A DNA stretch of 64,000 bases from Marmoricola sp. URHB0036 (GTDB taxonomy: Bacteria > Actinomycetota > Actinomycetes > Propionibacteriales > Nocardioidaceae). Below the pieces are notes generated by a model. It was not told where the DNA came from. It searched no databases and was given only the letters and a program-made list of their open reading frames with translations. Positions 1 through 8,809 of this stretch are shown one piece after another. Each line of letters begins with the position of its first letter. Within the stretch, counting starts at the first letter, position 1. The stretch lies in the NCBI RefSeq assembly GCF_000426045.1, contig NZ_AUEP01000011.1, positions 124,001 through 188,000 of the forward strand. Reading direction: 5' to 3'. Both the position numbers and the translations under genes were made by a program.

Positions 1-1
1 C

Positions 2-1123
2 GCCACGACGCCGACCGCGCCGTTGGCTGGTGCTGGTGCGCCGCTGGTCGACGAGTTCGCGCCGGCATCCTTCGCGGCCGCCCTGGGTATCTCGCTGGAG
101 GCGGCCAAGCAGCGGATGGCAGATGCCCTGGAGCTCACCTACCGACTCCCCCGCCTCCTCGACCTCGTCCAACGCGGGGTGGTGCCGGTGTGGCGAGCAC
201 GGGCGATCTCCCGGGAGACTCACGACCTCTCACCAGAGGCGGTCGCGTTCGCAGACCGGCTGATCAGCGCCACGCCCTCGAAGATCGGGCTGGTCGACGC
301 CGCCCGGCTCGTCCAGGAGGCACGGCTGTACTTCGACCCCGACCGGGCGGTGGCCGACGAGGAAGAAGAGCTCGCCCGACGCGGAGTGTGGTTGCGCCAT
401 CGCGGCAACCCGGCCACCACCGACGTGGTGATGACCCTCGACACCCCCGACGCATTGTTGTTCGACCAGACCGTCGGACGCATCGCCGGCGAGCTCCGCG
501 AACTCGGCGACACCGAACCGGTCGACGTCCGCCGAGCCCGCGCCGTGGGGATTCTCGCCGACCCCCAGTACGCCCTCGACCTCATGTCCGGCCGCGACGC
601 AGCGCCGGGCCCGGGCAGCGTTCTCGGTGCGGTGAACCTCTATGTGCACCTCGACCCCGACCAACCCGGCGCGGTCAGCATCGAGAAGCTCGGGGCCGCC
701 ACCGACCAGCTCCTCACCGAATGGCTCACCAGGTATGCCGCAGCAGGCGGCAAGGTCATCGTCCGACCCGTCCTCGACCGAAGCTCGACCCAGGCGGTCG
801 ACCAGCACGACCCACCATCAGCGATGCGAGAGCTCTGCACCCTGCGTGACGCCTACTGCGTCTTCCCCGGCTGCATCCGCGACTCCAGGTCGTGCGACCT
901 CGACCACATCACCGCCTACATCCCCATGTCCGACGGCGGCCCACCCGGTCAGACCAACCCGCTGAATCTTGCGCCGTTGTGCCGCACCCATCACCGGATG
1001 AAGACCTTCACCGCCTGGGACTACAAGCGTCGAGACGACGGCACCCACATCTGGACCAGCCCCACCGGCCACCAGTACGAAGTCCCGCGCATCAGCCGCC
1101 GCCCACCCCGAAGAACCAACTGA
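2..1123 (+). CDS. DUF222/HNH endonuclease domain protein, 5' end outside window
   Basis: The reading frame is open to the left edge, so the true start lies outside the window; the first in-frame start seen is a TTG at 23. The first ~250 visible residues are the Ala/Leu/Arg-rich helical DUF222 (13E12 repeat) domain. An HNH nuclease fold follows at about residues 275-335: Cys pairs (CVFPGC, and a second Cys before THH), a DLDH motif and an N...LC.THH motif. All the HNH metal and catalytic residues look intact. The family is present in many copies in Nocardioidaceae and mycobacteria, and its biological role is unclear. The repeats just downstream resemble the repeat-rich surroundings usual for this family. 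Confidence 0.9.
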   Translation, partial: ATTPTAPLAGAGAPLVDEFAPASFAAALGISLEAAKQRMADALELTYRLPRLLDLVQRGVVPVWRARAISRETHDLSPEAVAFADRLISATPSKIGLVDAARLVQEARLYFDPDRAVADEEEELARRGVWLRHRGNPATTDVVMTLDTPDALLFDQTVGRIAGELRELGDTEPVDVRRARAVGILADPQYALDLMSGRDAAPGPGSVLGAVNLYVHLDPDQPGAVSIEKLGAATDQLLTEWLTRYAAAGGKVIVRPVLDRSSTQAVDQHDPPSAMRELCTLRDAYCVFPGCIRDSRSCDLDHITAYIPMSDGGPPGQTNPLNLAPLCRTHHRMKTFTAWDYKRRDDGTHIWTSPTGHQYEVPRISRRPPRRTN

Positions 1124-1195
1124 TCCGTCACCCCGGCCAGCCCCAGCCGGGGTCACACCCATGCCGTCAGACGGAAATCCACCCCACCCCGGCAG

Positions 1196-1330
1196 CCGCA
1201 ACCACAGGACCTGTTGCCGAGCGACGGCACGCCGACTGAGGGCGCCGGGACGCCACCGCAACCACCGCGGACGTCAACCACGTACCCCGTCAACCCGGAG
1301 CCCCGACCAGACCGAGCAGGCCCGGAAGCA
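1196..1330. repeat. 135-bp direct repeat, copy 1
   Basis: This stretch recurs at 1463-1597 with a constant offset of 267 bp and no indels. Identity is near perfect from about 1236 to 1320 and lower in the first 40 bases. It lies in the non-coding tract 1124-1642 between the HNH gene and the sugar permease; besides the two copies and the short palindrome at 1394-1423 I see no gene there. Confidence 0.85.
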
Positions 1331-1393
1331 CCACCAACCGAGCTACGTCCAGGCAGGCGCCCACCCCCGCCGCCGCCACGACGCGAGAACAGA

Positions 1394-1423
1394 GTGGTTT
1401 CGAGACTCTCGCTCCTCAACCAC
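1394..1423. repeat. Short palindromic (REP-like) element
   Basis: GTGGTT at 1394-1399 pairs with AACCAC at 1418-1423, and the inside (TCGAGAC...CTCGCTCCTC) has further pairing. It sits between the two copies of the 135-bp repeat. From memory, similar palindromes built on TCGAGAC and CTCGCTCCTC are dispersed in Nocardioides genomes next to DUF222/HNH genes; this could not be checked here. Confidence 0.5.
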
Positions 1424-1462
1424 CGACCAACAGTGACTGACCCACTCTCCGAAACCCAGCCA

Positions 1463-1597
1463 CCGCAACCACAGGATCTCGAGCCGAGCGACCGTAAGTC
1501 GACCGACGGCGCCGGGACGCCACCGCAACCACCGCGGACGTCGACCACGTACCCCGTCAACCCGGAGCCCCGACCAGACCGAGCAGGTACGGAAGCA
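1463..1597. repeat. 135-bp direct repeat, copy 2
   Basis: Second copy of the repeat at 1196-1330. It ends 45 bp before the stop codon of the minus-strand permease gene, so it may also form part of that transcript's 3' region. No open frame with plausible coding character crosses it. Confidence 0.85.
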
Positions 1598-1642
1598 TCG
1601 CCAACGACACCCACGCCCAGGCGACCGTCCACCCTCAACCAG

Positions 1643-2467
1643 TCACTTGATCCCGGTGGTGGCGATCGAGCGGACGAAGTAGCGCTGGCCGAACAGGAAC
1701 AGCAGCAGCACCGGCAGCTGGCTGAGCAGGGTGCTCGCCATCAGCACCGGCCAGTTGGTGAAGTGCGCGCTCTGGAAGCTGGCCAGGCCGAGCTGGACGG
1801 TCATCGTCTCGGGCGAGGAGGTGACGACCAACGGCCACAGGAAGTCGTTCCACACCTGGAGGAAGGTGAGTACGGCGACCGTGCTCAGCGGTGGCCCCAT
1901 CAGGGGGAGCAGGATGCTGAACAGGATGCGCACCCGACCGGCACCGTCGATGGTCGCGGCCTCCTCGAGCTCGGCCGGGAGGCTGAGGAAGAACTGTCGG
2001 AGCAGGTAGATGCCGAACGGGGTGACCAGGTTGGGAACGATCAGGGCCGGGAGGCTGTCGACCAGCCCGAGCTGCTTGACGATCAGCAGGGTCGGGATCA
2101 TCACCACCTGGAACGGCACCATCAGCGTGGCCAGGATGCCGAGGAACAGCAGTCGGCTGCCGGCGAACGGGATCCGCGCGAAGGCGTAGCCGGCCAGGCT
2201 GCACAGGACCAGGTTGCTGACCACGCAGGTCACCGAGACGATCGTGCTGTTCAGCAGCCAGTGAGCGAGCGGGGAGTCGTTCCAGGCCTGGGCGTAGCTC
2301 TCCCAGTGCAACGAGGAGGGCAGCCCGGGCGGGAAGCGATGGGTCTCGGCCAGCGTGGACAGGCTGGTGACCAGCATCCAGATGAGCGGCACCAGCATCA
2401 CGAGGGCAAGGGGCAGCAGCACCAGGTGCCAGGGCGACGGTGCGCGGAGCCGGAGTGAGCGCGCCAT
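1643..2467 (-). CDS. Carbohydrate ABC transporter permease, MalG type
   Basis: Inner-membrane subunit of a binding-protein-dependent sugar importer (274 residues, usual for MalG/LacG/UgpE-type proteins). Six hydrophobic segments are visible, starting at residue ~15. The EAA loop that contacts the ATPase is present near residue 195 (EEAATIDGAGRVR...P). Its start shares one base with the stop of the upstream permease (TGATG), so the two are translationally coupled. It is the last gene of the lipoprotein-permease-permease operon read from 4673. No ATPase gene is linked; such importers usually share an MsmK/MalK-like ATPase encoded elsewhere. Confidence 0.93.
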   Translation of the reverse strand: MARSLRLRAPSPWHLVLLPLALVMLVPLIWMLVTSLSTLAETHRFPPGLPSSLHWESYAQAWNDSPLAHWLLNSTIVSVTCVVSNLVLCSLAGYAFARIPFAGSRLLFLGILATLMVPFQVVMIPTLLIVKQLGLVDSLPALIVPNLVTPFGIYLLRQFFLSLPAELEEAATIDGAGRVRILFSILLPLMGPPLSTVAVLTFLQVWNDFLWPLVVTSSPETMTVQLGLASFQSAHFTNWPVLMASTLLSQLPVLLLFLFGQRYFVRSIATTGIK

Positions 2468-3396
2468 CAGCCGCTCGGGTCCAGGTCACGATCGCGGCTG
2501 ACGCGGATCTGGATGACGGTGATGACGAGGATCGCGACGAACAGCAGGCACGCGATGGCGGCGGCGTAGCCGGCGTGGAAGTACACGAACGCCTGCTGGT
2601 AGAGGTAGTAGACGACCACCGTGGTCGCGTGCAGCGGACCGCCCTTGGTGGTCACGTAGACCTCGTCGAAGAGCTGCAGCGCGTTGATCGTGAGCCACAC
2701 GAGCATGAAGCCGATGATCGGTCGCATCAGCGGCACCTGGATCAGCCAGAACGCCCGTGTCCGCGTGCAGCCGTCGATCTGGGCGGCTTCGACGAGGTCC
2801 TGGGGGATGGACTGGAGTCCGGCCAGGAAGATCAGCGCGCCGAACCCGACCCACCCCCACGTGGTCATGGCGACCATCGTGTAGAGAGCGGAGTCCGGCG
2901 AGGAGAAGAAGCCGCTCTGCGGGAGCCCCACCTTGTCGAGCAGGGCGTTGACGATGCCGTAGTCGGGGTCGAGCAGCCAGGAGAAGATGACGCCGGTCGC
3001 CACCGTGGAGGTGACGACCGGGACGAAGACCGCCAACCGGTAGAGCGAGATGCCGCGCAGCCGCCGGTTGAGGGCCGCCGCGACGAGCAACGAGCAGACC
3101 AGCGTGATCGGCACGAACAGCACCGTGTAGACCACGGTGTGCCGGATCGACTCTCGGAAGACCGGGTCGTGCATCAGCTCGCGGTAGTTGCTCGTGCCCG
3201 CCCAGGTGGCCGGCGTCTGCAGGTCGCTGTGCTGGAAGGACAGCACCACCGACCACGCCACCGGCACCAGTCCGAACAGGCCGATCAGCAGCACGCTCGG
3301 AGCGACCATGCCCCAGGCCGCGCGTTGGTCGGCGCTCTTCTTCGAGGACGGTTTCGTACGACGCCCCGCGGTGGCGGGGAAGAGGGCAGCGGTCAC
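2467..3396 (-). CDS. Carbohydrate ABC transporter permease, MalF/UgpA type
   Basis: Second membrane subunit of the importer (309 residues). After a polar N-terminus of ~35 residues there are six membrane segments, and the EAA loop is seen as VEAAQIDGCTRTRAFW...P. The GTG start overlaps the stop of the binding-protein gene in a GTGA arrangement. The pairing with the MalG-like gene and a sugar-type lipoprotein places it in the CUT1 group, whose members move oligosaccharides, glycosides or sugar derivatives. The substrate is inferred only from the neighbouring GH4 and tagatose-type genes. Confidence 0.93.
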   Translation of the reverse strand: MTAALFPATAGRRTKPSSKKSADQRAAWGMVAPSVLLIGLFGLVPVAWSVVLSFQHSDLQTPATWAGTSNYRELMHDPVFRESIRHTVVYTVLFVPITLVCSLLVAAALNRRLRGISLYRLAVFVPVVTSTVATGVIFSWLLDPDYGIVNALLDKVGLPQSGFFSSPDSALYTMVAMTTWGWVGFGALIFLAGLQSIPQDLVEAAQIDGCTRTRAFWLIQVPLMRPIIGFMLVWLTINALQLFDEVYVTTKGGPLHATTVVVYYLYQQAFVYFHAGYAAAIACLLFVAILVITVIQIRVSRDRDLDPSG

Positions 3397-4673
3397 TGAC
3401 CGGCCAATACGCTCGCCACCTGGTCGCTTGCGGTGTCCAGAGCCTCCTGCGGCTCGGCTTGTCCCAGCAGCACCGACTGGACCATCTGGCCCACCGCCGT
3501 CGAGACCTCGGAGTACGACGCGATGTTGGGCCGTACGTGCTTGACGTTGTTCAGGTTGTCGACGAACACCTTGTTGGCGGGGTACTTCTCCAGGAACGTC
3601 GAGTACTCCGGGAGCTGGCTCTCCGACTTGCGCAGTGGCAAGTCACCGGTGGCGATCGCGAACTGGAGGTGCACCGGCGCCGAGGTCAGCCAGGTCATGA
3701 ACTTCACGGCGGTCTCGGACCGGCCCTTGGAGTGGTCGAAGGCCATGTAGAGGTCTGGCCCCGAGATGGTCTCGTGGTTGCCGTCGTGGCCGGGCAGCAG
3801 GGTGATGCCGTAGTCGACGTCGGCGTTGATGCTGGACAGGTCCCACGGGCCGGTCCACAGCATCGCGATCTTGCCGCTGTTGAACAGGTTCAGGTAGTTG
3901 CCGTTGCCGTTGTCGAGGTAGACCGACTTGTCGGTGACGGCCATGCCCTTCAGCAGGTCGAGCGCCTCCTTGCCGGCGGCGGAGTCGAACTCAGGCTTGG
4001 TGTTGTCGCTGTTGAGGAGCTCCCCACCGGCCTGCCACAGCAGCGGGAGGTAGCGCCACACGGTGTCCTCGCTGCCGTCGTTGACGTAGGCCCAGCCGTA
4101 GGTCTTCTTGGCGGGATCGGTCAGCTTCTTGGCGGCGTTGCGGAAGTCGTCCCAGCTCCACGACGCGGTCGGCAAGGGTACGCCGGCGGCCTTGAACAGC
4201 GCCTTGTTGTAGACGAGAGAGAGGTTGTCCACCAGGGCGGGTACGCCGAGCACCTTGCCGTTCACCTCGGCCGCCTGCTGCTCGGAGGGGTAGAAGTCGT
4301 CCCAGTTGAAGGCGGGCTTCTTCACGGTGTCGGTGAGGTCGATCAGCTTGGGCTGGCGTGCGAGCGCGGCGGCCGACGAACCGAACTCGTAGGCGACGTC
4401 GGGATAGTTGCCGGCCGTGAAGCCGGCCACGGTCTTCTGCAGCGCATTGTCGTTGCCGCTGTTGTAGACGAGCTTGACCTTCTCGTCGGGGTGGTCGGCG
4501 TTCCACTGCTTGACCTGGGCGGTCATCGCCTTGGCCTCCACGTCGGTGTAGCCGTGCCAGACGGTGATCGTGGTGCCGCCGTCGCTGCCGGAGCTCCCGC
4601 CGCAGCCGGCGAGCGCGGCTCCGAGGGCCAGCAGGCCAGCCAGTCCGGCGGCCGCCTTGGTGGTCAACGCCAT
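3393..4673 (-). CDS. Sugar ABC transporter substrate-binding lipoprotein
   Basis: Extracellular binding protein of family 1 (426 residues). A lipoprotein signal ends in the lipobox LAGC with Cys24 as the lipidated residue, followed by a Gly/Ser linker. The mature part begins ITVWHGYTDVEAKAM, the usual first strand of CUT1 binding proteins, and contains the typical GKIAMLWTGPWDL segment. First gene of the importer operon, divergent from the DeoR-type regulator gene, with the shared control region at 4674-4823. Confidence 0.94.
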   Translation of the reverse strand: MALTTKAAAGLAGLLALGAALAGCGGSSGSDGGTTITVWHGYTDVEAKAMTAQVKQWNADHPDEKVKLVYNSGNDNALQKTVAGFTAGNYPDVAYEFGSSAAALARQPKLIDLTDTVKKPAFNWDDFYPSEQQAAEVNGKVLGVPALVDNLSLVYNKALFKAAGVPLPTASWSWDDFRNAAKKLTDPAKKTYGWAYVNDGSEDTVWRYLPLLWQAGGELLNSDNTKPEFDSAAGKEALDLLKGMAVTDKSVYLDNGNGNYLNLFNSGKIAMLWTGPWDLSSINADVDYGITLLPGHDGNHETISGPDLYMAFDHSKGRSETAVKFMTWLTSAPVHLQFAIATGDLPLRKSESQLPEYSTFLEKYPANKVFVDNLNNVKHVRPNIASYSEVSTAVGQMVQSVLLGQAEPQEALDTASDQVASVLAGQ

Positions 4674-4823
4674 GTCAGGCTCCCTGGTTCATCGAGGCTG
4701 AGGGTCTCGGAGCGAGTCGTGCAGATTCGCTCGCCACAGATGAGCAGACTTGCACGTATTGAGCGTGAGGACAAGAGTCTTGACGCTGGATCGAACGCCT
4801 TCCCTGCGCGTAATGTGCACATC
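4674..4823. promoter_or_regulatory. Divergent promoter region, importer operon and deoR-type gene
   Basis: The 150 bp between the two divergent starts should hold both promoters and probably the regulator's operator. On the plus strand TTGAGC at 4759-4764 is followed 17 bp later by GACGCT at 4782-4787, a weak but well spaced promoter for the regulator. ATTGAGCGTG here resembles ATTGAGTGTG at 6930-6939 in front of the kinase operon. No clear palindrome was found. Confidence 0.35.
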
Positions 4824-5591
4824 ATGCGTCAACAGGACCGTCTCGGAGTCATCCTTGAGCGTTTGAGCACGCACGGCTCCGTCGATGTCGCCGACCTCTC
4901 CGGCCAGCTCTCGGTCTCCCAGGCGTCCGTACGGCGCGACCTCCAGCTGCTCGAGAGCCAGCAGCTGCTCACCCGCACGCACGGCGGCGCTGTCTCCTCG
5001 GGGGTGCTCTACGAGCTGCCGATGCGCTACCGCGGGGGGCAGCGCCACGACGCCAAGCGGGCGATCGCCAAGTACACCGTCGGCCTGCTCGGCAAGGACG
5101 TGACCTCGGTCGGGCTCAACGGCGGCTCGACCACCACCGAGGTCGCCCGCGCGCTCGCAGGGCGCACCGGTCTGCGCGTCGTCACCAATGCCCTGAACAT
5201 CGCAGCCGAGCTCGCCGTACGCACCAACATCGAGCTCGTGGTGTGCGGCGGCAGCGCGCGCAGCGAGTCCTACGAGCTGGTCGGGCCGCTGGCCGAGCTG
5301 ACCCTGAGCAACATCAACCTCGACGTCGCGATCATCGGCGTCGACGGCGTGAGTGCCAGCGCCGGACTCACCACCCATCACGAGGTCGAGGCCCAGACCA
5401 ACCGCTGCCTGGTGCGCGCAGCCGCCCGGGTCATCGTGGTCGCCGACTCGGCCAAGATCGGACGTCGCGGCTTCGCCCGCATCAGCGAGCTCAGCGCCGT
5501 CTCCGACCTGGTCACCGACTCCGACGCCACGGACGCCGACGTGACCGAACTCGAGCGAGCAGGCCTCAGGGTGCACCGAGCCGAGCCCTGA
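4824..5591 (+). CDS. DeoR/GlpR family transcriptional regulator of sugar metabolism
   Basis: 255 residues, the normal size of the family. The N-terminal helix-turn-helix covers residues ~1-55, with the DeoR signature around VSQASVRRDLQLLE. The C-terminal DeoR sensor domain (about 75-230) shows the sugar-phosphate-binding GLNGGSTTTEVA loop and the late VVADSAKIGRRGF motif. Such proteins are usually repressors relieved by a phosphosugar; tagatose 6-phosphate or a bisphosphate would fit this locus. The frame is open far upstream, but only the ATG at 4824 gives a normal N-terminus. The 3' end overlaps the convergent GH4 gene by 26 bp. Confidence 0.93.
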   Translation: MRQQDRLGVILERLSTHGSVDVADLSGQLSVSQASVRRDLQLLESQQLLTRTHGGAVSSGVLYELPMRYRGGQRHDAKRAIAKYTVGLLGKDVTSVGLNGGSTTTEVARALAGRTGLRVVTNALNIAAELAVRTNIELVVCGGSARSESYELVGPLAELTLSNINLDVAIIGVDGVSASAGLTTHHEVEAQTNRCLVRAAARVIVVADSAKIGRRGFARISELSAVSDLVTDSDATDADVTELERAGLRVHRAEP

Positions 5592-6876
5592 GCTCGGTCG
5601 GCAGCAGCGGCTCGTGGGCCGCGACCATCGCGTCCGCAAGGGCCCAGATCGCGTGCACGTCCAGCGTGGCCGACGTGTTCGGGTCGACCATCAGCGCGTG
5701 CCGGATGTGCTCGGGTCGGAGCTCGGTGGCGGCGCGCACGGTGAGGTCGACGACTGAGAGGAAGGTGCGGTTGAGGGCCGCACACTGGGCGGGCAGGGCG
5801 CCGACCGCGACCGGGTGGGCGCCGTCGGCGTCGATGACGCAGGGGGCCTCGATCGGCGCTCCGTGCGGCAGATTGTCGATCAGGCCGTGGTTGACGACAT
5901 TGGCCTGGATCTCGCGGCGGCGCCCGGTGACCATGCTGTGGATCACCTGGGGTGCGTACTCCGCCGCATCCTCCTCGGGCTCGACGTACTCACCCGTCGC
6001 GGCCTCGGCGATCAGTCGCGTCGTCTCCTCGACGTTGGCGGCGCTGATGCCGACGTAGTCACGGATCGGCAGGCGCAGACGCTCGATCTCGGCGTCGTCA
6101 TGGAGGTACCACGGCACGTACTCCGAGGAGTGCTCGCTGGTCTCGGTGGGGTAGTAGCCCAGCCGTCGGTACATGTCGACCCGGACCCGGCGACGCAGGT
6201 CGGGGTCGTCGGCGACCAGCTTGTCGAGGCGGTCGTAGAGGTTCTCGCCGGCGAGCTCCCAGGAGAGGATCCAGGCCTGGTGGTTGACCCCGGCGCTGCG
6301 GAAGTCGATCTCCTCGAACGGGGCGCCGACGAGCTCGCACAGGTCGACCAGGGTCCAGTAGACCGAGTGGCACAGCCCGAGCACCTTCACGCCGGGGTGC
6401 GTCGCGGCGAGGTAGCCGATGTTCATCGCCATCGGGTTGGTGTAGTTGAGCAGCCAGGCGTCGGGACACACCTCGGTGATGTCCCGGGCCAGGGCGTCCA
6501 GGAACGGGAAGGTGCGCAGTCCTCGGAAGACACCGCCGACGCCCAGGGTGTCGGCGATGGTCTGACGGACGCCGAAGCTCTCGGGCACGTCGAAGTCGGT
6601 GAGCGTCGCGGCGTGGCCGCCGATGTTGACGGTGTTGATCACGAAGTCCGCGCCGGCCAGTGCCTCGCGCCGGTCGGCGGTCGCGCGTACGACGGCCTCG
6701 CGGCCGTGGTGGCGCAGCGAGATGTGGGCCAGCTGCTCGGCCAGGGCGAGCCGGTCGCGGTCGATGTCGTGCATCACCAGCTCGAGCCCCGGGAGGTCGT
6801 CGAAGGTGAGCAGGTCGCGCAGCAGCTGTCGGGTGAACTCGGCCGAGCCGGCTCCCATGAAGACGATGGTCGTCAC
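5566..6876 (-). CDS. Glycoside hydrolase family 4 (alpha-galactosidase-like)
   Basis: NAD- and divalent-metal-dependent glycosidase of 436 residues. Visible are the N-terminal Rossmann loop GAGSAEFT (8-15), the LLNYTNPMAMN segment (~142-152), the metal-binding CHS motif (Cys169, His170) and GVNHQAW with His199. The CHSV and GVNH forms are those of the MelA-like alpha-galactosidase branch rather than of the phospho-beta-glucosidases. GTG start. It is divergent from the kinase operon at 6975 and overlaps deoR by 26 bp. Since the sugar enters by an ABC importer unphosphorylated, a non-phosphorylated alpha-galactoside or galactosaminide is the likely substrate. Exact specificity cannot be read from sequence. 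Confidence 0.9.
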   Translation of the reverse strand: MTTIVFMGAGSAEFTRQLLRDLLTFDDLPGLELVMHDIDRDRLALAEQLAHISLRHHGREAVVRATADRREALAGADFVINTVNIGGHAATLTDFDVPESFGVRQTIADTLGVGGVFRGLRTFPFLDALARDITEVCPDAWLLNYTNPMAMNIGYLAATHPGVKVLGLCHSVYWTLVDLCELVGAPFEEIDFRSAGVNHQAWILSWELAGENLYDRLDKLVADDPDLRRRVRVDMYRRLGYYPTETSEHSSEYVPWYLHDDAEIERLRLPIRDYVGISAANVEETTRLIAEAATGEYVEPEEDAAEYAPQVIHSMVTGRRREIQANVVNHGLIDNLPHGAPIEAPCVIDADGAHPVAVGALPAQCAALNRTFLSVVDLTVRAATELRPEHIRHALMVDPNTSATLDVHAIWALADAMVAAHEPLLPTELRARLGAP

Positions 6877-6974
6877 CCGTGGAGCATGTCAGTCGCGCAC
6901 GAAATGAACAAGGTCGATCATCGAATCTGATTGAGTGTGGACTTTTCAGCGCCTAGGCGTGCAGACTGACCACC
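6877..6974. promoter_or_regulatory. Divergent promoter region, GH4 gene and kinase operon
   Basis: On the plus strand TTGAGT (6931-6936) and TAGGCG (6954-6959) are 17 bp apart, giving a transcription start about 9 bp before the GTG at 6975. The region is more AT-rich than its surroundings. ATTGAGTGTG at 6930 is shared with the deoR upstream region, so it may be part of a common control element. Confidence 0.4.
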
Positions 6975-7943
6975 GTGACCGACGTCCTGGTGGTGGGTGA
7001 TGCCAATCCCGACCTGATCCTCAGCGGCGACGTGGTTCCCCGATTCGGTCAGGTGGAGCAGCTCCTGGACGGCGCCGACCTCGTGATCGGCGGGTCCGGC
7101 GGGATCCTCGCGAACGGCTTGGCGCGTCTGGGTCGGTCGACGCGACTCGTGGCCGCCACCGGGTCCGACCTGCTCGGTGACCTGATGCGACAGCTGCTGT
7201 CGGCGGGCGGGGTCGAGACCACGGCGCTGCTGCGCCAGCAGGACCACTCGACCGGCATCACGATCGTGCTCACCAGTCCCGACGATCGCGCGGTGCTGAC
7301 CTATCTGGGCGCCATTCCGCTGCTCTCCCGGGTGGATGTCCAGTCGGCGCTCGACCTGGCGGTGCTCGACGGCGTCCGTCACGTGCACGTCGCGTCGTAC
7401 TACCTGCTCGGTGCGCTCGCGCCCGACCTGCCCGGCCTGCTGGAGGACGCGAGATCCCGCGGCCTGACTACGTCCCTGGACACGAACTTCGACCCCGCGG
7501 AGCGCTGGGACGGGGTGGCCGACCTGCTGCCGCACCTCGACCTGCTGCTGCCCAACCGTCAGGAGGCATTCGGCCTGGCCGGCCGGCTGACCGGCGCCGC
7601 TCCAGCCGATGTCGAAGCGGGCGCTGCAGCACTGGCCGCCGCCGGGCCCGTGGTGGTCGTCAAGGACGGAGCCGCCGGTGCGGTGAGCGTCGACCGGTCG
7701 GGCCACGTCCTTCGCGAGGCGGCGACCGCGGTCGTCACGCTCGATGCCACCGGCGCCGGCGACACCTTCGACGCGGCGTACCTCGACTCGTTCCTACGTG
7801 GTCTCGACCCGCAGGAATGCCTGCGCCGGGCCTGCCTGGCCGGAGCCATCTCCACCTCTGCGCTGGGCGGCACCGGCGGCCAGCCGACCATCGACCAGCT
7901 CTCCTCACCCGGAAGGGACGCCGATGTCCTACGTCAGCTCTGA
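6975..7943 (+). CDS. PfkB-family carbohydrate kinase
   Basis: Ribokinase-like sugar kinase, 322 residues. The N-terminus (VVGDANPDLIL) and GGSGGILANGLARLG are the first PfkB signature. The second signature ATGAGDTFDAAY lies at ~257-268 with catalytic base Asp262. First gene of a four-gene operon. As the importer does not phosphorylate its cargo, this enzyme could add the first phosphate to the imported hexose or hexosamine, for example making galactosamine 6-phosphate. It overlaps the next gene by 20 bp. Confidence 0.88.
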   Translation: MTDVLVVGDANPDLILSGDVVPRFGQVEQLLDGADLVIGGSGGILANGLARLGRSTRLVAATGSDLLGDLMRQLLSAGGVETTALLRQQDHSTGITIVLTSPDDRAVLTYLGAIPLLSRVDVQSALDLAVLDGVRHVHVASYYLLGALAPDLPGLLEDARSRGLTTSLDTNFDPAERWDGVADLLPHLDLLLPNRQEAFGLAGRLTGAAPADVEAGAAALAAAGPVVVVKDGAAGAVSVDRSGHVLREAATAVVTLDATGAGDTFDAAYLDSFLRGLDPQECLRRACLAGAISTSALGGTGGQPTIDQLSSPGRDADVLRQL

Positions 7944-8802
7944 GATCGAGTCGCAACCGTCATCGTGGAGGCGCGCCATCGAGCTGCTGCCCTCGCTAGC
8001 TGCCGCGCTGCCCGAACGGGGGGAGCGGGTCGCGGTGATCGGCTGTGGCACGTCCTGGTTCATGGCCGAGGCGTACGCCGCGCTGCGCGAGAGCGCGGGG
8101 ATGGGGGAGACCGACTTCTACACCGCCAGCGCACTGCCTTCGTCGCGGAAGTACGACCGCGTGCTCGCCATCAGCCGGTCGGGTACGACGACCGAGGTGG
8201 TCGACGCACTCGCCGGCACCTCTGCTCGTCGTACGTCGATCGTCACCGACGCCTCGACCCCGGTCGGGGAGGTCAGCGACGACTGCGTGGTGCTCGACTT
8301 CGCCGACGAGCAGTCCGTCGTGCAGACCGTCTTCGCGACCACCACCCTGATGCTGCTGCGTGCGTCGCTCGGTGAGTCGCTCGACCACGTCATCGCCGAG
8401 GCGGAGCAGGTGCTCAGAGAGACGCCCGACCCGCGGGTGGACGCGGCGTCGCAGTACACCTTCCTCGGTCAGGGCTGGCCCCACGGCATCGCCCGCGAGG
8501 CGGCGCTGAAGATGCGAGAGGCGTCGCGGTCGTGGACCGAGTCCTACCCGCAGATGGAGTACCGCCACGGCCCGATCTCCATCGCCGAGCCCGGTCGTGT
8601 CGTCTGGGTGTTCGGCCAGCCGGTCCACGACCTGCTCGACGACGTCAGGGCCACCGGCGCGACCGTGGTGTGCGACGACCTCGACCCGGTGAGCGACCTG
8701 CTGCGCGTGCAGCTGCTCGCCGTCCGGCTCGCCGAGGCTGCCGGGCTCGACCCCGACCGGCCACGGAACCTGACTCGCTCGGTGGTGCTCGGCGCGCCAT
8801 GA
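7924..8802 (+). CDS. SIS-domain sugar isomerase/deaminase (AgaS/GlmS isomerase-like)
   Basis: 292 residues with two SIS folds. The phosphosugar-binding loops are seen as GCGTSWFMA and ISRSGTTTEV in the first half, and the second half has EAALKMREAS and the YRHGP motif shared by GlmS-type and AgaS-type enzymes. AgaS-like members convert galactosamine 6-phosphate to tagatose 6-phosphate plus ammonia. That fits the next two genes, but other phosphosugar isomerisations are possible. The ATG at 7924, inside the end of the kinase gene, gives the right N-terminus; longer starts would add a shadow of the kinase frame. Confidence 0.85.
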   Translation: MSYVSSEIESQPSSWRRAIELLPSLAAALPERGERVAVIGCGTSWFMAEAYAALRESAGMGETDFYTASALPSSRKYDRVLAISRSGTTTEVVDALAGTSARRTSIVTDASTPVGEVSDDCVVLDFADEQSVVQTVFATTTLMLLRASLGESLDHVIAEAEQVLRETPDPRVDAASQYTFLGQGWPHGIAREAALKMREASRSWTESYPQMEYRHGPISIAEPGRVVWVFGQPVHDLLDDVRATGATVVCDDLDPVSDLLRVQLLAVRLAEAAGLDPDRPRNLTRSVVLGAP

Positions 8803-8809
8803 TGCCCGG

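Noticed and set aside
1196-1597. CRISPR array
   Set aside because: Only two long imperfect repeats with a single spacer-length gap; no short regular repeats and no cas genes anywhere in the window.
1214-2458. Plus-strand frame of 414 codons over the repeats and permease
   Set aside because: It is repeat DNA followed by the antisense of the permease; no coding signal of its own.
3459-4823. N-terminal extension of the DeoR protein
   Set aside because: It is the antisense of the binding-protein gene. The ATG at 4824 gives the family's normal N-terminus.
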